A stretch of DNA of 64,000 nucleotides from positions 96,691-160,690 of the forward strand of contig MKVL01000001.1 in assembly GCA_001899205.1 (NCBI GenBank), given 5' to 3'. The position numbers were made by a program, and so were the translations under genes. Shown here in pieces: positions 7,892-18,216 of the stretch. How positions within the stretch are numbered: position 1 is the stretch's first letter; every line of letters begins with the position of its first letter. The notes beneath the pieces are model-generated. The model was not told the origin of the DNA. It saw nothing but the letters and a program-made list of their open reading frames with translations, and made no database searches. Source of the stretch: Mesorhizobium sp. 65-26 (GTDB taxonomy: Bacteria; Pseudomonadota; Alphaproteobacteria; Rhizobiales; Rhizobiaceae).

Positions 7892-8431
7892 ATGGTTCTG
7901 CGGCTGTCGCGCCATGCGGTGGCGCTGTGCTTTGCCTCAGCGACGGTATTCGTCGCCATGACGTTGCTGGAGTTTCTCTATTTTCGCGATCTGAGCGGCG
8001 GGCTGGCGTCGCTCGACATGCGCGTCACCGGCTTCAGCCCCGACGAAGGCATGGCCTGGCTGACCGCGCTCGGCCGGCGCGGCGGCGAGATCATCCTCGT
8101 CTGGCACTACCTGACTTTCGATCTTCTGTTCCCGGCGTTGCTGTCGGTCACACTGGCCAGCCTGATTCTGGCCACGGGGCGGCGGCTGCCGGGATTTCGG
8201 GCGTTGCCAGCCCAGGCGCAGGCTCTCGTCGCGGTCGTTCTGGTGCTGCCCTACATGATCGCCGACTATTCGGAGAACATCATGGTGGCGCGGCTTCTAT
8301 CGGATTTCCAGGCGGCCAATCCGGACTCGCTGTCCTTCGCGTCGGCGCTCATCGTCACCAAATTCGCGCTTCTGGCGATCCCGTTGATCGTCATCCCGGC
8401 CTTCTACCTGGCGGGCCAGAGGGGGCGCTGA
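7892..8431 (+). CDS. Hypothetical four-helix membrane protein
   Basis: This integral membrane protein of about 179 aa lies directly behind guaB. Four hydrophobic stretches are visible: residues 8-26, about 72-92, about 103-123, and 150-172. Polar loops contain the acidic PDEGMAWL and DYSENIM segments. The start is uncertain. ATG 7892 puts two positive residues before the first helix and does not overlap guaB; ATG 7811 in the same frame would overlap the guaB end by 50 bases and add 27 polar residues. I do not recognise a named family, and function is unknown. Close spacing suggests cotranscription with guaB. Confidence 0.7.
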   Translation: MVLRLSRHAVALCFASATVFVAMTLLEFLYFRDLSGGLASLDMRVTGFSPDEGMAWLTALGRRGGEIILVWHYLTFDLLFPALLSVTLASLILATGRRLPGFRALPAQAQALVAVVLVLPYMIADYSENIMVARLLSDFQAANPDSLSFASALIVTKFALLAIPLIVIPAFYLAGQRGR

Positions 8432-8507
8432 ATTCCTGCCTGTTCCGGTTGCTGCAGGCGGCTACGCCGCCTGGGGACGCCGTTCATCCGCTGCCGTCGG
8501 CTAATCG

Positions 8508-9662
8508 TCAAAGGTCGAACAGCGCGATCTTGCGTTTGTCGAACTTGATTCCCATTTCGCCGCGCACGAGCTTCAGGGCCTGCTCTCCAAACACAGCGCG
8601 CCGCCAACCCTGAAGCGCCGGCACGTCGGCCGCTTCACCCTCGGCCGCGATCCGGTCGATATCGTCGCTTGAGGCGAGCACCTTGGTCGCGACGCCTTCC
8701 TTCTCCGCAACGATCCTGAGCAGGACTTTCAGCAATTCGGCGGCGGCGCTCGATCCCTCGGGTGGCTGGAAGGTCTTGGGCAGCTTCGGCATGGCGTCGC
8801 GCGGCAGGGCGAGCGCGCCGTTGACCGTGCCGAGCAGCGAGGTTGCCGTCGCCGACCGCTCCCAACCTTTCGGCGTGGTGCGCAGCTTGCCGAGCGCGGC
8901 GGCATCGCGCGGCGCCTGCTGGGCAATCTCATAGATCGCGTCGTCCTTCAGCACCCGGCCGCGCGGCACGTCGCGCTCGCGCGCCTCGCGTTCGCGCCAC
9001 GCCGCCACGGCCTGTACGACCGCCAGTTCCTGCGGCTTGCGCAACCGCATCTTGAGCCGCTTCCAGGCGTCTTCCGGATGAGGATCGTAGGTCTCGCGCG
9101 AGGTGAGAACCTCCATCTCCTCGTTCAGCCAATGGCCGCGGTTCTCGCGCTTGAGCTCGGCGCTGAGGTGCTGGTAGACCTCGATGAGGTGGGTGACGTC
9201 GGCGAGCGCGTAATCGAGCTGCTTGTCCGAAAGCGGGCGATGGCGCCAGTCCGTGAAGCGCGACGACTTGTCGAGCCGCGCGCCGGTAACCTTCTGGACA
9301 AGCTGGTCATAGGAGACGCTGTCGCCGAAACCGCAGACCATCGCTGCAACCTGCGTATCGAACACGGGGTGCGGCACGAGATCGCCGAGATGGACGATGA
9401 TTTCGATGTCCTGTCGCGCCGCGTGGAAGACCTTGGTGACGGCCTCGTTGGCCATCAGCCGGAAGAAGGAGCGCAGGTCGAGATCGGGCGAGAGGGGGTC
9501 GATGAGCGCGGTGATTCCCGGAGCCGCCATCTGGATCAGGCAGAGGATCGGCCAGAAGGTCGTTTCGCGGATGAACTCGGTGTCGACGGTTACGAAGTCC
9601 GACTTTTCGAAAGCGGCGATTGCGGTTTCGAGTTCTTTCTGAGTGGTGATGACGTGCATCAA
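8508..9662 (-). CDS. rnd: Ribonuclease D
   Basis: This 384-aa 3'-5' exoribonuclease of the DEDD superfamily trims tRNA and other structured RNA 3' ends. Exo motif I is VTVDTEFIRE (Asp27, Glu29), motif II is KVFHAARQDIEII near residue 76, and motif III is QLDYALADVTHLIEVY near residue 148, with the DEDDy tyrosine-type arrangement. The C-terminal half contains an HRDC domain at about residues 205-290. It lies 24 bases downstream of the MFS gene on the same strand and may be read from the same transcript. Length and domain order are normal. Confidence 0.95.
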   Translation of the reverse strand: MMHVITTQKELETAIAAFEKSDFVTVDTEFIRETTFWPILCLIQMAAPGITALIDPLSPDLDLRSFFRLMANEAVTKVFHAARQDIEIIVHLGDLVPHPVFDTQVAAMVCGFGDSVSYDQLVQKVTGARLDKSSRFTDWRHRPLSDKQLDYALADVTHLIEVYQHLSAELKRENRGHWLNEEMEVLTSRETYDPHPEDAWKRLKMRLRKPQELAVVQAVAAWREREARERDVPRGRVLKDDAIYEIAQQAPRDAAALGKLRTTPKGWERSATATSLLGTVNGALALPRDAMPKLPKTFQPPEGSSAAAELLKVLLRIVAEKEGVATKVLASSDDIDRIAAEGEAADVPALQGWRRAVFGEQALKLVRGEMGIKFDKRKIALFDL

Positions 9663-9686
9663 ATCGCTTTTGGCAAGAGTACGGAC

Positions 9687-10979
9687 CTATTCAATTTCAG
9701 CCGGTGGCGTTTTCGTCAAGCGCCGGGAGTCCCGATCATGGTGCCGTTCCGTCGAGAGTTCGGCATTCTTTCCGGCAAGGCGTGCAAAGATGGTCGATGT
9801 GCGCAAAAGCGCGGTGAAGCGGCCGCGGTTCCCGGCGGGCACACCTGATCGGACCCGCATCCGGTAGAGGATCACCAGGATGAAGATCGCGTAGACGAGC
9901 GCGCTGAACATGAACAGCGCGCTGGGTCCGAACAATTGCATCACGGTCGACGCGGCGAGGGGACCGCCAATGGCGCCGAAGGAGTAGAACAGCATCAGCG
10001 CCGCGTTGATCAGCACGAATTCGCCCTTGTCGGCGCGGTCGTTCGAGTGCGCCGCAGAAAGCGAATAGAGCGGCATGGCGAAGCTGCCGAAGACGAAGAC
10101 CATGATGAAGTTGAGGCCCGGATCACCCCGCGCGACGAAGGCCAGGCCCAGCGCGGCGACCATGGCGCAGCAGGTCGTCGTCAGCAGCACCGCGCGCCGG
10201 TCCCAGCGGTCGGACAGGTAGCCGAGCGGATACTGGATGAGCGCGCCGCCGAAGATGCCGACGCTGACGAAGGTGACGACGTCGGCGACGGACATGCCGA
10301 TCTGCTCGGCATAGACCGGCGACAGCGTGCGGAAGGCGCTGTTGGTTATGCCGACGGCGATGCAGCCGATGGAACCGAGCGGCGAGATCCGCCAGACGTG
10401 CGCAAGATCGAGCTTGACCTCCTCCGGTGGCGCCGGGTTGGTGCGATCCGCCAGCGAAACCGGCACCAGGGAGAGGGTGATCATCATCGACATCACGGCG
10501 AAGATGGCGAATCCGCCGGCGCCGAAGAGCGGGATGAGGAACTGCGCGCTTGTCACCGAGCCGATGTCGACCATCCGATAGATGGCGAGCACGCTGGCGC
10601 GATCCTTGTTGCCTACGCCGGAGTTCAGCCAGGCCTCGATGACCGTGAACAGCCCCGCGAAGCAGAAGCCGCCGGCAAAGCGGATCAGGCACCACATCCA
10701 TGGATCGATGACCAGCACCAGTAGCAGCGTGCCGATCGAGGCGATCGCCGCGAGCGCCGAAAAGGTCCGGACATGGCCGACCGCCTTCAGGATGCGCGTG
10801 ACGGCGAGGCAGCCGAGCAGGAAACCGGCGAAGTAGAATGTCCCCATCAGCCCGATGGTCGAGGCGGAGAAGCCTTCCTCCGCGCCGCGCAGCGCAATCA
10901 GCGTGCCCTGCAGCCCGTTGCCGCCGAGCAGAATGCCAGCGGCAAGCAGAAGCGGAATCAGCGGGCGGATGGAAGACAT
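9687..10979 (-). CDS. MFS transporter, YcaD-like
   Basis: This 430-aa protein has 12 predicted membrane segments, split by a cytoplasmic loop near residues 190-210. The layout and the segment RFAGGFCFAGLFTVIEAWLN match the YcaD group of MFS carriers, whose substrates are poorly known. Motif A-like YLSDRWDRR is near residue 258. The C-terminal 45 residues are a polar Arg/Thr-rich tail. It is divergent from aspS and precedes rnd. Confidence 0.83.
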   Translation of the reverse strand: MSSIRPLIPLLLAAGILLGGNGLQGTLIALRGAEEGFSASTIGLMGTFYFAGFLLGCLAVTRILKAVGHVRTFSALAAIASIGTLLLVLVIDPWMWCLIRFAGGFCFAGLFTVIEAWLNSGVGNKDRASVLAIYRMVDIGSVTSAQFLIPLFGAGGFAIFAVMSMMITLSLVPVSLADRTNPAPPEEVKLDLAHVWRISPLGSIGCIAVGITNSAFRTLSPVYAEQIGMSVADVVTFVSVGIFGGALIQYPLGYLSDRWDRRAVLLTTTCCAMVAALGLAFVARGDPGLNFIMVFVFGSFAMPLYSLSAAHSNDRADKGEFVLINAALMLFYSFGAIGGPLAASTVMQLFGPSALFMFSALVYAIFILVILYRMRVRSGVPAGNRGRFTALLRTSTIFARLAGKNAELSTERHHDRDSRRLTKTPPAEIE

Positions 10980-11172
10980 GAAAAAACGCGATCAATCAGG
11001 CAATAAGCTTTATTGAAGCATCCAGCGCGCCAAGGCCAGCGGCAATTGACCCGGCTCTTGGGCCACAGCCGCCCACTTGCCTTGACAAAGCGGGCCTCTC
11101 ATGCGCTTTTCGCGCCAATTTCGAGCGGGCCGGAAGGCCCGCCCAACCACTATCCGGACACCACTCATGACC

Positions 11173-12963
11173 ATGCATCGTTACCGCAGCCACACTTGTG
11201 CCCAGTTGAGGAAAAGCGACGTCGGCAACAGCGTCCGTCTGTCGGGCTGGGTGCATCGCGTCCGCGACCATGGCGGCCTGCTGTTCATCGATCTGCGCGA
11301 CCACTACGGCCTGACCCAGATCGTCGCCGATCCGGATTCGCCCGCCTTCAAGGTGGCCGAGACCGTGCGCGGCGAATGGGTGATCCGTGTCGACGGCGAG
11401 GTCAAGGCGCGCCTCCCGGAGACCGTCAACGCCAACCTGCCGACCGGCGAGGTCGAGATTTTCGCGCGCGAGATCGAAGTGCTCTCGGCGGCCAAGGAAC
11501 TGCCGCTGCCGGTGTTCGGCGAACCGGACTACCCGGAAGACATCCGCCTGAAGTACCGCTTCCTCGACCTGCGCCGCGAGACGCTGCACAAGAACATCGT
11601 GGCGCGCACCAGGATCATCGCCGAGATGCGCAAGCGCATGGGCGAGGTGGGTTTCACCGAATTCTCGACGCCGATCCTGACCGCGTCGTCGCCAGAAGGC
11701 GCGCGCGACTTCCTGGTCCCGTCACGTATCCATCCAGGCACCTTCTACGCGCTGCCGCAGGCGCCGCAGCAGTACAAGCAGCTGATCATGGTTTCCGGTT
11801 TCGACCGCTATTTCCAGATCGCGCCCTGCTTCCGTGACGAGGACCCGCGCGCCGATCGCCTGCCGGGCGAATTCTATCAGCTCGACCTCGAGATGAGCTT
11901 CGTCGAGCAGGATGACGTGCTCTCGACCATGGAGCCGGTGCTTCGTGGTGTCTTCGAGACTTTTGCCGCCGGCAAGCCGGTGACGCAGAAGTTCCGCCGC
12001 ATCGCTTACGACGATGCGATGCGCACCTATGGCTCCGACAAGCCGGATCTGCGCAACCCCATCGAGATGCAGGCTGTCTCGGATCATTTCCGCGAGTCCG
12101 GCTTCAAGGTCTTCGCCAACATCCTGGCCAACGACCCGAAGGCGGAAGTCTGGGCCATCCCGGCCAAGACAGGCGGCAGCCGCGCTTTCTGCGACCGCAT
12201 GAACTCCTGGGCGCAGGGAGAGGGCCAGCCCGGACTGGGCTACATCTTCTGGCGCAAGGAGGGCGACAAGCTCGAGGGCGCCGGTCCGATTGCCAAGAAC
12301 ATCGGCGAGGAGCGCACCGAGGCGGTCCGCCAGCAGCTCGGCCTTGCCGATGGCGACGCCGCCTTCTTCGTTGCCGGCGACCCGAAGAAGTTCGTCTCCT
12401 TCGCGGGCGCGGCGCGTACACGCGCCGGCGAGGAGCTTAACCTGGTCGACCGCGACCGTTTCGAACTGTGCTGGATCGTCGACTTCCCGTTCTTCGAGTG
12501 GAACGAGGATGAGAAGAAGATCGATTTCGCCCACAACCCGTTCTCGATGCCACAGGGCGGTATCGACGCACTGAACGGCAAGGAGCCGCTCGGCATCAAG
12601 GCTTTCCAGTACGACATGGTCTGCAACGGTTTTGAGATCGCCTCCGGCGGCATCCGCAACCATCTGCCGGAAACCATGGTCAAGGCCTTCGAGATGGTCG
12701 GCCTGGATCGCGCCACCGTGGAAGAGCGCTTCGGCGGTCTCTACCGCGCCTTCCAGTACGGCGCGCCGCCGCATGGCGGCATGGCGGCAGGCGTCGACCG
12801 CATCGTCATGCTGCTCGTCGGCGCGAAGAACCTGCGCGAGATCACCATGTTCCCGATGAACCAGCAGGCCTACGACCTGCTGATGAACGCGCCTTCGGAA
12901 GCGACGCCGCAGCAATTGCGCGAGCTTTCGCTGCGGGTCGCGGCGACCAAGAAAGAAGGCTAG
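11173..12963 (+). CDS. aspS: Aspartyl-tRNA synthetase (probably Asp/Asn non-discriminating)
   Basis: This 596-aa class II synthetase has an N-terminal OB-fold anticodon-binding domain (residues 1-about 105, starting [18 protein letters not shown]). It is followed by the catalytic core with motif 2 ([19 protein letters not shown]) and motif 3 ([15 protein letters not shown]), and contains the bacterial insertion domain around residues 290-420. ATG 11173 gives the conserved N-terminus; an ATG two codons upstream is also possible. Many alphaproteobacteria use AspRS to mischarge tRNA-Asn followed by GatCAB, which is why I call it possibly non-discriminating; sequence alone does not settle this. 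Confidence 0.96.
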   Translation: MHRYRSHTCAQLRKSDVGNSVRLSGWVHRVRDHGGLLFIDLRDHYGLTQIVADPDSPAFKVAETVRGEWVIRVDGEVKARLPETVNANLPTGEVEIFAREIEVLSAAKELPLPVFGEPDYPEDIRLKYRFLDLRRETLHKNIVARTRIIAEMRKRMGEVGFTEFSTPILTASSPEGARDFLVPSRIHPGTFYALPQAPQQYKQLIMVSGFDRYFQIAPCFRDEDPRADRLPGEFYQLDLEMSFVEQDDVLSTMEPVLRGVFETFAAGKPVTQKFRRIAYDDAMRTYGSDKPDLRNPIEMQAVSDHFRESGFKVFANILANDPKAEVWAIPAKTGGSRAFCDRMNSWAQGEGQPGLGYIFWRKEGDKLEGAGPIAKNIGEERTEAVRQQLGLADGDAAFFVAGDPKKFVSFAGAARTRAGEELNLVDRDRFELCWIVDFPFFEWNEDEKKIDFAHNPFSMPQGGIDALNGKEPLGIKAFQYDMVCNGFEIASGGIRNHLPETMVKAFEMVGLDRATVEERFGGLYRAFQYGAPPHGGMAAGVDRIVMLLVGAKNLREITMFPMNQQAYDLLMNAPSEATPQQLRELSLRVAATKKEG

Positions 12964-13110
12964 GACTCAGGGCCAAGCCTTTCTTTCCTATCGATGAATC
13001 GACCTTATCGGCGGGCGAGCCCCCAACTCGCTCGCTGAAACCGGGGCTCGTTGCCAAATTTATCATGCGCAGATATGTTGGGTATTACGTAAATGCCAAC
13101 GGGGATGGTC

Positions 13111-14073
13111 ATGACGTATCTGGCGGAGGTGGGGATTCTGGCGCTGGGAAGCAGGCTCCGGGCAGTGAGCGAACAGCTCTATGCGATGGCCGACGAGGTC
13201 TATGCGGCGTACGGGATTGAGATCGAGGCGAGATGGTTTCCGGTGCTCAGGACCATTCACGATCATGGGCCGCAATCAGTCGGTGACTTGGCCAAGGCGG
13301 TGACCCTTACGCATTCGTCGATCAGTCAGCTCGCGTCACGGCTGGAGAAGGATGGCTGGCTGACATCGTTGCCAGGCAAGAAAGATGGCCGGGTGCGCGA
13401 ACTGGCGCTTACGGGCAAGGCTGAGGCTGCACTGCGCAGGGCCAAGCCTTTGTGGCGCGCCCTGCGGGACGAGCTGGACGCCCGTTGCCAGGAGGGTGGG
13501 ATCGACTTGATGGCGGCCATCGGAGGGCTGGAGCGAATGCTCGATGGCACGATGGCCACGGCCGTCACCGAGCGGGCGCGCAGATTGGGAGCCGATGTAA
13601 TCGAGATTGTGCCGTTCACGCCATCGCTGCGGGACCACTTTTATCGGCTGAACGCCGAGTGGCTGAAACGGCACTTCTATATGGAAGAAGGCGATCACGC
13701 CGTTCTTTCAGCGCCCGAAAAGCACATCCTGGAACGTGGCGGCAGCATCTATTTTGCCTTGCATGGCGAGGAGGTCGTGGGGACCTGCGCGCTTTTGCTG
13801 GTGAGCGAAAAGGAGGTCGAACTCACAAAGATGGCGGTCGATCCGGCAGCGCGAGGGCTGGGGATCGGACGGCTCCTGCTTGAGCATGCGGTCCGTGTGT
13901 TCGAGAGGCTGGGCCGCGACACACTGTTTCTGGAAACCAATACCAAGCTCGCTCCGGCCATTCGCATGTACGAGAGTGTGGGCTTCGAGCATCAGCCGGC
14001 GACACGGGCGGATACGCACTACCAGCGCGCGAACGTCTATATGGTGTGGAAGGGATGGCCGAGGTCGAACTGA
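13111..14073 (+). CDS. Bifunctional MarR-family regulator / GNAT acetyltransferase fusion
   Basis: The first 150 residues form a MarR winged helix: SVGDLAKAVTLTHSSISQLASRLEKDGWL is the recognition region, followed by the wing KKDGRVRELALTGKG-like segment. Residues from about 170 to the end form a GNAT acetyltransferase with the acetyl-CoA motif ARGLGIGRLLLEHA and a C-terminal FLETNTKLAPAIRMYESVGF segment. Fusions of this kind are known in proteobacteria; the substrate is unknown. I chose ATG 13111 (MTYLAEVG); an ATG at 13093 is in frame. Upstream DNA is AT-rich and fits a promoter. It ends at a bidirectional terminator. Confidence 0.88.
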   Translation: MTYLAEVGILALGSRLRAVSEQLYAMADEVYAAYGIEIEARWFPVLRTIHDHGPQSVGDLAKAVTLTHSSISQLASRLEKDGWLTSLPGKKDGRVRELALTGKAEAALRRAKPLWRALRDELDARCQEGGIDLMAAIGGLERMLDGTMATAVTERARRLGADVIEIVPFTPSLRDHFYRLNAEWLKRHFYMEEGDHAVLSAPEKHILERGGSIYFALHGEEVVGTCALLLVSEKEVELTKMAVDPAARGLGIGRLLLEHAVRVFERLGRDTLFLETNTKLAPAIRMYESVGFEHQPATRADTHYQRANVYMVWKGWPRSN

Positions 14074-14151
14074 GGCGCATTGCGTTCAGCGATCGTTCCT
14101 GACGGGGGACTGCCATGGCGCGACGTGATCGATTTTTGTGACCGCAAAGCA

Positions 14152-14185
14152 AAAGGCCCGGCATCGCTGCCGGGCCTTTCGTTTT
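14152..14185. terminator. Bidirectional Rho-independent terminator
   Basis: A 12-bp perfect stem (AAAGGCCCGGCA / TGCCGGGCCTTT) closes a TCGC loop. On the plus strand it is followed by CGTTTT, and on the minus strand by TTGCTTTG. It lies between convergent genes and can serve both the MarR-GNAT gene and the periplasmic protein gene. Confidence 0.9.
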
Positions 14186-14199
14186 GAGCTTCCGCTCGA

Positions 14200-15387
14200 T
14201 CAGTTCTCGTTGGCCTTGACTGTGACGCCCAGCGTCTTGGGCAGGTCGAGCGGATTGGACATCGCGCCGGCCATGATCAGCGCGAACGGCACCGAGGACG
14301 GCGGCTGGGCCGAGATTTCGAGGCTCTTCGGGTCGTCGAGGAACTTGCCCACGGCAGCCGACACCTGCGCGGTCAGCTCGGGATTGTTGAGCTGCGACAT
14401 GCCGAAGGGAACGATCGCCTTGGCCTGGTTGGCGATGTCCTTCGCCGACATGCCCTGCTGCTTGCCGGCGAACTCCAGAACCTTGTTGGTCAGAGAGGCA
14501 TCCGTGAAGCGGATCGACGCGCTGTTGAAGGAAAGCTGCTGCAGCAGGCCGAGCATCGCCATGCCCTGCGCGGAATTGTCGGCACCCTCGGGCTGCTCCG
14601 CCATCTTCTTCTGCATGGCCTGGAGCGACTTGATGAAGTCGGTCGTATAACCCCCGAGGCTGAACGTCAGGCCGAGCGTGCCGGCGTTGTCGACCGTGAT
14701 GTCGTATTTCGACAGCTCCATCTTGCCGTCGCTCGGCTGCCAGCTGCCGGCCAAGGCAAAGTTGCCGGAAATCTGCTGGTAGCCGAGGGCGTCGATGGCC
14801 TCCTTCGACTTCGGGTCGTCAACCAGCGTCAGGTCGGCGTTGAAGGCCTTGGTCGTGCCCGAGAATTCCATCGCCTTGCCGTCGGCCGGCGGCGTGATCT
14901 GGATGTTCAGGCCGTCCATCGAGAATGCCGTCTTATCGCCCTTCTTGACGGTCATGTTGGAAAGCTCTGCCGATTTGTACATCAGCAGCGAACCCGTCGG
15001 GCCGGAAGCGTTCTCGGCGGGAACCGTCATGTCGTGGATGACAAACGGCGTGAGCGTGAGGGTGACGCCCTCCTTGCTGTGCTCGAAGGCCGTGGTCGAG
15101 ACGGTCGCGATATCAAAGCCGCCATTGGCTTCGGTCACGCCTTCCAGCTTGACGTCGCCGATCTTCAGAGCTTCCTTCTCGCCCGCCGGCTTGATGGAAA
15201 CACCCTGCAGCACCATGCTGGACGCATCGCCGGTCACACCCGTCCAGGACAGGTCTACGCCTTGTCCAGCGAAGGCCGCTTTCAACCGATCGGCGACCAC
15301 GGTGTCCTGCGCCAGCGCGGCGTTCAGCGGCAGGGTGAGCAGGAAGGTTGAAAAGGCGAGCTTGTGGAGAGTCGAGCGTTTGATCAT
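14200..15387 (-). CDS. Periplasmic protein of unknown function, 395 aa
   Basis: A Sec signal peptide is clear, with a basic start, the hydrophobic core LAFSTFLLTLPL, and cleavage after ALA near residue 26. The mature 369 residues have no cysteine. They read as a series of beta-rich segments with regular alternation (for example SSMVLQGVSIKPAG, LKIGDVKLEGV, ADLTLVDD, GTLGLTFSLGGY), similar in feel to the repeated beta units of AsmA-like or DUF945-like envelope proteins. I do not recognise a specific family and do not assign a function. It is a single gene, ended by a strong terminator and transcribed away from parC. Confidence 0.8.
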   Translation of the reverse strand: MIKRSTLHKLAFSTFLLTLPLNAALAQDTVVADRLKAAFAGQGVDLSWTGVTGDASSMVLQGVSIKPAGEKEALKIGDVKLEGVTEANGGFDIATVSTTAFEHSKEGVTLTLTPFVIHDMTVPAENASGPTGSLLMYKSAELSNMTVKKGDKTAFSMDGLNIQITPPADGKAMEFSGTTKAFNADLTLVDDPKSKEAIDALGYQQISGNFALAGSWQPSDGKMELSKYDITVDNAGTLGLTFSLGGYTTDFIKSLQAMQKKMAEQPEGADNSAQGMAMLGLLQQLSFNSASIRFTDASLTNKVLEFAGKQQGMSAKDIANQAKAIVPFGMSQLNNPELTAQVSAAVGKFLDDPKSLEISAQPPSSVPFALIMAGAMSNPLDLPKTLGVTVKANEN

Positions 15388-15721
15388 CGCGATGTCCCTG
15401 ACAATGTCCTGAGTATCGTTGTTTCCGTTCGTTTCGCCATCACCATTCCGTGACGAACTGGACGGGAAAAAGGCATGGCAGCACTATGGTCGGATTTCGC
15501 CGGGAAAGACGAATCCGAGCCGGGGGTCTTTGCATGTCGCGGCGACTTTGTCATCTGCACAGGCCCCGCGCGCCATACGCCTCGCCATAAGGCTGTTTTG
15601 TAACAGGTTGATGTTGAGCGGGATTGCCGGCCTTGCTGGCGCTGTTGCGCAAGCCTGTCTCCCGCGCCACATTACAGCCGCGCCTCTTGCCGCGAATCAC
15701 CCGCTCGGCTAGTCCAGCCCC
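15388..15721. other. Divergent intergenic region upstream of parC
   Basis: This 334-bp gap holds the promoters of the periplasmic protein gene and of parC. There is no supportable ORF or RNA gene. The part around 15590-15625 (TGTTTTGTAACAGGTTGATG) is locally AT-richer. No strong ribosome binding site precedes the parC ATG. Confidence 0.35.
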
Positions 15722-17977
15722 ATGGGTAAGAGGCTTTTGCCGCCTGAAGAAAGTGGCGGCGACCACATTGAACCGGTCGATCTGAAGAAAGCGCTTGAAG
15801 AGCGCTATCTCGCCTATGCGCTATCGACCATCATGCACCGGGCACTGCCCGACGTGCGCGACGGGCTGAAACCGGTCCATCGCCGCATCATGCATGCCAT
15901 GCGCCTGCTCAGGCTCAACCCCGATCAGGGCTTCGCCAAATGCGCGCGCATCGTCGGCGAGGTGATGGGCAAGTTCCACCCGCACGGCGACCAGTCGATC
16001 TACGACGCGCTGGTGCGCCTGGCGCAGGATTTCTCGATGCGCTACCCGCTGGTCGACGGGCAGGGCAATTTCGGCAACATCGACGGCGATAACGCCGCCG
16101 CCATGCGTTACACCGAAGCGCGCATGACGGATGTGGCGACCGAACTGCTCGCCGGCATCACCGAGGACGCGGTCGACTATCGGCCCACCTACAACGAGGA
16201 AGACGAGGAGCCGGTCGTGCTCCCCGGCGCTTTCCCGAACCTGCTCGCAAACGGCTCCTCCGGCATCGCCGTCGGCATGGCGACGTCGATACCGCCGCAC
16301 AATGCCGCCGAGCTTTGCGATGCCGCGCTGCATCTGATCGAGCATCCGGAAGCGCCCGTGGCGAAGCTGATGGATTTCGTCCAGGGACCGGACTTCCCGA
16401 CCGGCGGCATCATCGTCGACAGTCGCGCCTCGATCCTCGAGGCCTATGAGACGGGTCGCGGCGGTTTCCGGGTCCGCTCCAAATGGAGCCAGGAAGACCA
16501 GGGCAGGGGCACCTGGAGCATCGTCGTCACCGAAATTCCCTATGGTGTGCAGAAGGCGCGGCTGATCGAGAAGATCGCCGAGCTGCTGATGGCGCGCAAG
16601 CTGCCGTTGCTTGAGGATATCAGGGACGAGAGCGCCGAGGACATCCGCGTCGTGCTGGTGCCGAAGAGCCGTACGGTCGATCCCGGCATCCTTATGGAAT
16701 CGCTGTTCAAGCTGACCGAGCTCGAAAGCCGCTTCCCGCTCAATATGAACGTGCTGTCGCGCGGCAAGGTGCCCAACGTGCTCTCCCTCAAGGGCGTGCT
16801 GCGGGAGTGGCTCGATCACCGCCGCGACGTCCTGCTGCGCCGTTCCAGGCATCGCCTGGGCGAGATCGAGAAGCGGCTGGAGATCCTGGCCGGTTACCTG
16901 ATCGCCTATCTGAACATCGACGAGGTGATCAAGATCATCCGCGAGGAGGATGAGCCGAAGCAGGTCATGATGGCCCGCTGGTCGCTCACCGACACCCAGG
17001 CCGAGGCCATTCTCAACATGCGGCTGCGCGCCCTGCGCAAGCTGGAGGAGTTCGAGATCCGCAAGGAATTCGACGGGCTCACCACCGAAAAGAAGCAGAT
17101 CGAGGCCTTGCTCGCCTCGGAGGCCAAGCAGTGGTCGACGATCAGGTGGGAAGTCGAGAACCTGCGCGACAAGTTCGGCCCGGAAACCGAGATCGGCAAG
17201 CGTCGTACCCAGTTTGCCGACGCGCCGGAGCATGACCTGACCGACATCGCCCATGCCATGATCGAGCGCGAGCCGGTCACGGTGGTGGTTTCGGAAAAGG
17301 GCTGGCTGCGGGCGATGAAGGGGCACCTCAGCGACCATTCCCAGCTCACCTTCAAGGAAGGTGACAGCCTGAAGCTCGCCTTCCACGCCCAGACCACGGA
17401 CAAGATCCTGGTCTTCACCACCGGCGGCAAGTTCTACACGATCGGCGCCGACCGGCTGCCGGGCGGGCGCGGCCACGGCGAGCCGATCCGCATCATCGTC
17501 GACATGGACAACGACCAGGACATCGTCACCGCCTTCGTCCACGATCCAAAGCGCAGGCTCCTGCTGGTATCATACGACGCCAACGGGTTCGTCGTGCCGG
17601 AAGCGGAGGTCGTCGCCAACACCCGCAAGGGCAAGCAGGTGATGAACGTCAAGGCGCCGGATGAAGCCAAGCGCTGTATTCCGGTCTCCGGCGACCACCT
17701 CGCCATCGTCGGCGAAAATCGCAAGATGCTGGTGTTCCCGCTCTCCGAGATACCGGAAATGACGCGCGGCAAAGGGGTGCGGCTACAGAAATACAAGGAT
17801 GGCGGGGTCTTGGACCTGAAGCCCTTCGCGCTCGAAACCGGCCTGTCATGGCAGGATTCCGCGGACCGCACCTTCACCAAGTCGCGCGAGGAACTGGCCG
17901 AATGGATCGGCGCGCGCGCCTCGGCCGGCCGCATGGTGCCGAAGGGTTTCCCGCGCACCGGCAAGTTCGGACAATGA
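15722..17977 (+). CDS. parC: DNA topoisomerase IV subunit A
   Basis: This 751-aa type IIA topoisomerase subunit works with ParE to unlink daughter chromosomes. The winged-helix breakage domain contains the active-site tyrosine Tyr130 in [10 protein letters not shown], and the quinolone-determining region lies upstream around [16 protein letters not shown]. The coiled-coil gate is near residues 370-490. The C-terminal part (about 510-740) forms a ParC-type beta-pinwheel, shorter than GyrA's, and lacks a canonical GyrA box. Together with the length of 751 aa this separates it from GyrA. The parE gene is not in the window. Confidence 0.96.
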   Translation: MGKRLLPPEESGGDHIEPVDLKKALEERYLAYALSTIMHRALPDVRDGLKPVHRRIMHAMRLLRLNPDQGFAKCARIVGEVMGKFHPHGDQSIYDALVRLAQDFSMRYPLVDGQGNFGNIDGDNAAAMRYTEARMTDVATELLAGITEDAVDYRPTYNEEDEEPVVLPGAFPNLLANGSSGIAVGMATSIPPHNAAELCDAALHLIEHPEAPVAKLMDFVQGPDFPTGGIIVDSRASILEAYETGRGGFRVRSKWSQEDQGRGTWSIVVTEIPYGVQKARLIEKIAELLMARKLPLLEDIRDESAEDIRVVLVPKSRTVDPGILMESLFKLTELESRFPLNMNVLSRGKVPNVLSLKGVLREWLDHRRDVLLRRSRHRLGEIEKRLEILAGYLIAYLNIDEVIKIIREEDEPKQVMMARWSLTDTQAEAILNMRLRALRKLEEFEIRKEFDGLTTEKKQIEALLASEAKQWSTIRWEVENLRDKFGPETEIGKRRTQFADAPEHDLTDIAHAMIEREPVTVVVSEKGWLRAMKGHLSDHSQLTFKEGDSLKLAFHAQTTDKILVFTTGGKFYTIGADRLPGGRGHGEPIRIIVDMDNDQDIVTAFVHDPKRRLLLVSYDANGFVVPEAEVVANTRKGKQVMNVKAPDEAKRCIPVSGDHLAIVGENRKMLVFPLSEIPEMTRGKGVRLQKYKDGGVLDLKPFALETGLSWQDSADRTFTKSREELAEWIGARASAGRMVPKGFPRTGKFGQ

Positions 17978-18216
17978 TAAGCTGATCTCCCGCTAAGGGA
18001 GATCGCGGCGACCAGCGCGTGCGCGATCGTCAACGGGTGCCGCCGTTTCAAGACCTTAGGCGGCGGTTGTCCGAGACGCCCGCCTCCGCGGCTCTTGGCG
18101 ATTTCTCTCCTGGCCGGGGAGAGCATTCAAACATTTGGAATGTCGTCACGATTGCTGCACTATCATCGGCCATAAGGGTATTGGCGCAAGATTCAGGGGC
18201 TGGGAGAGACGATCGT

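Noticed and set aside
15821-17542. 573-aa minus-strand frame opposite parC
   Set aside because: Shadow frame; parC on the plus strand has all catalytic motifs.
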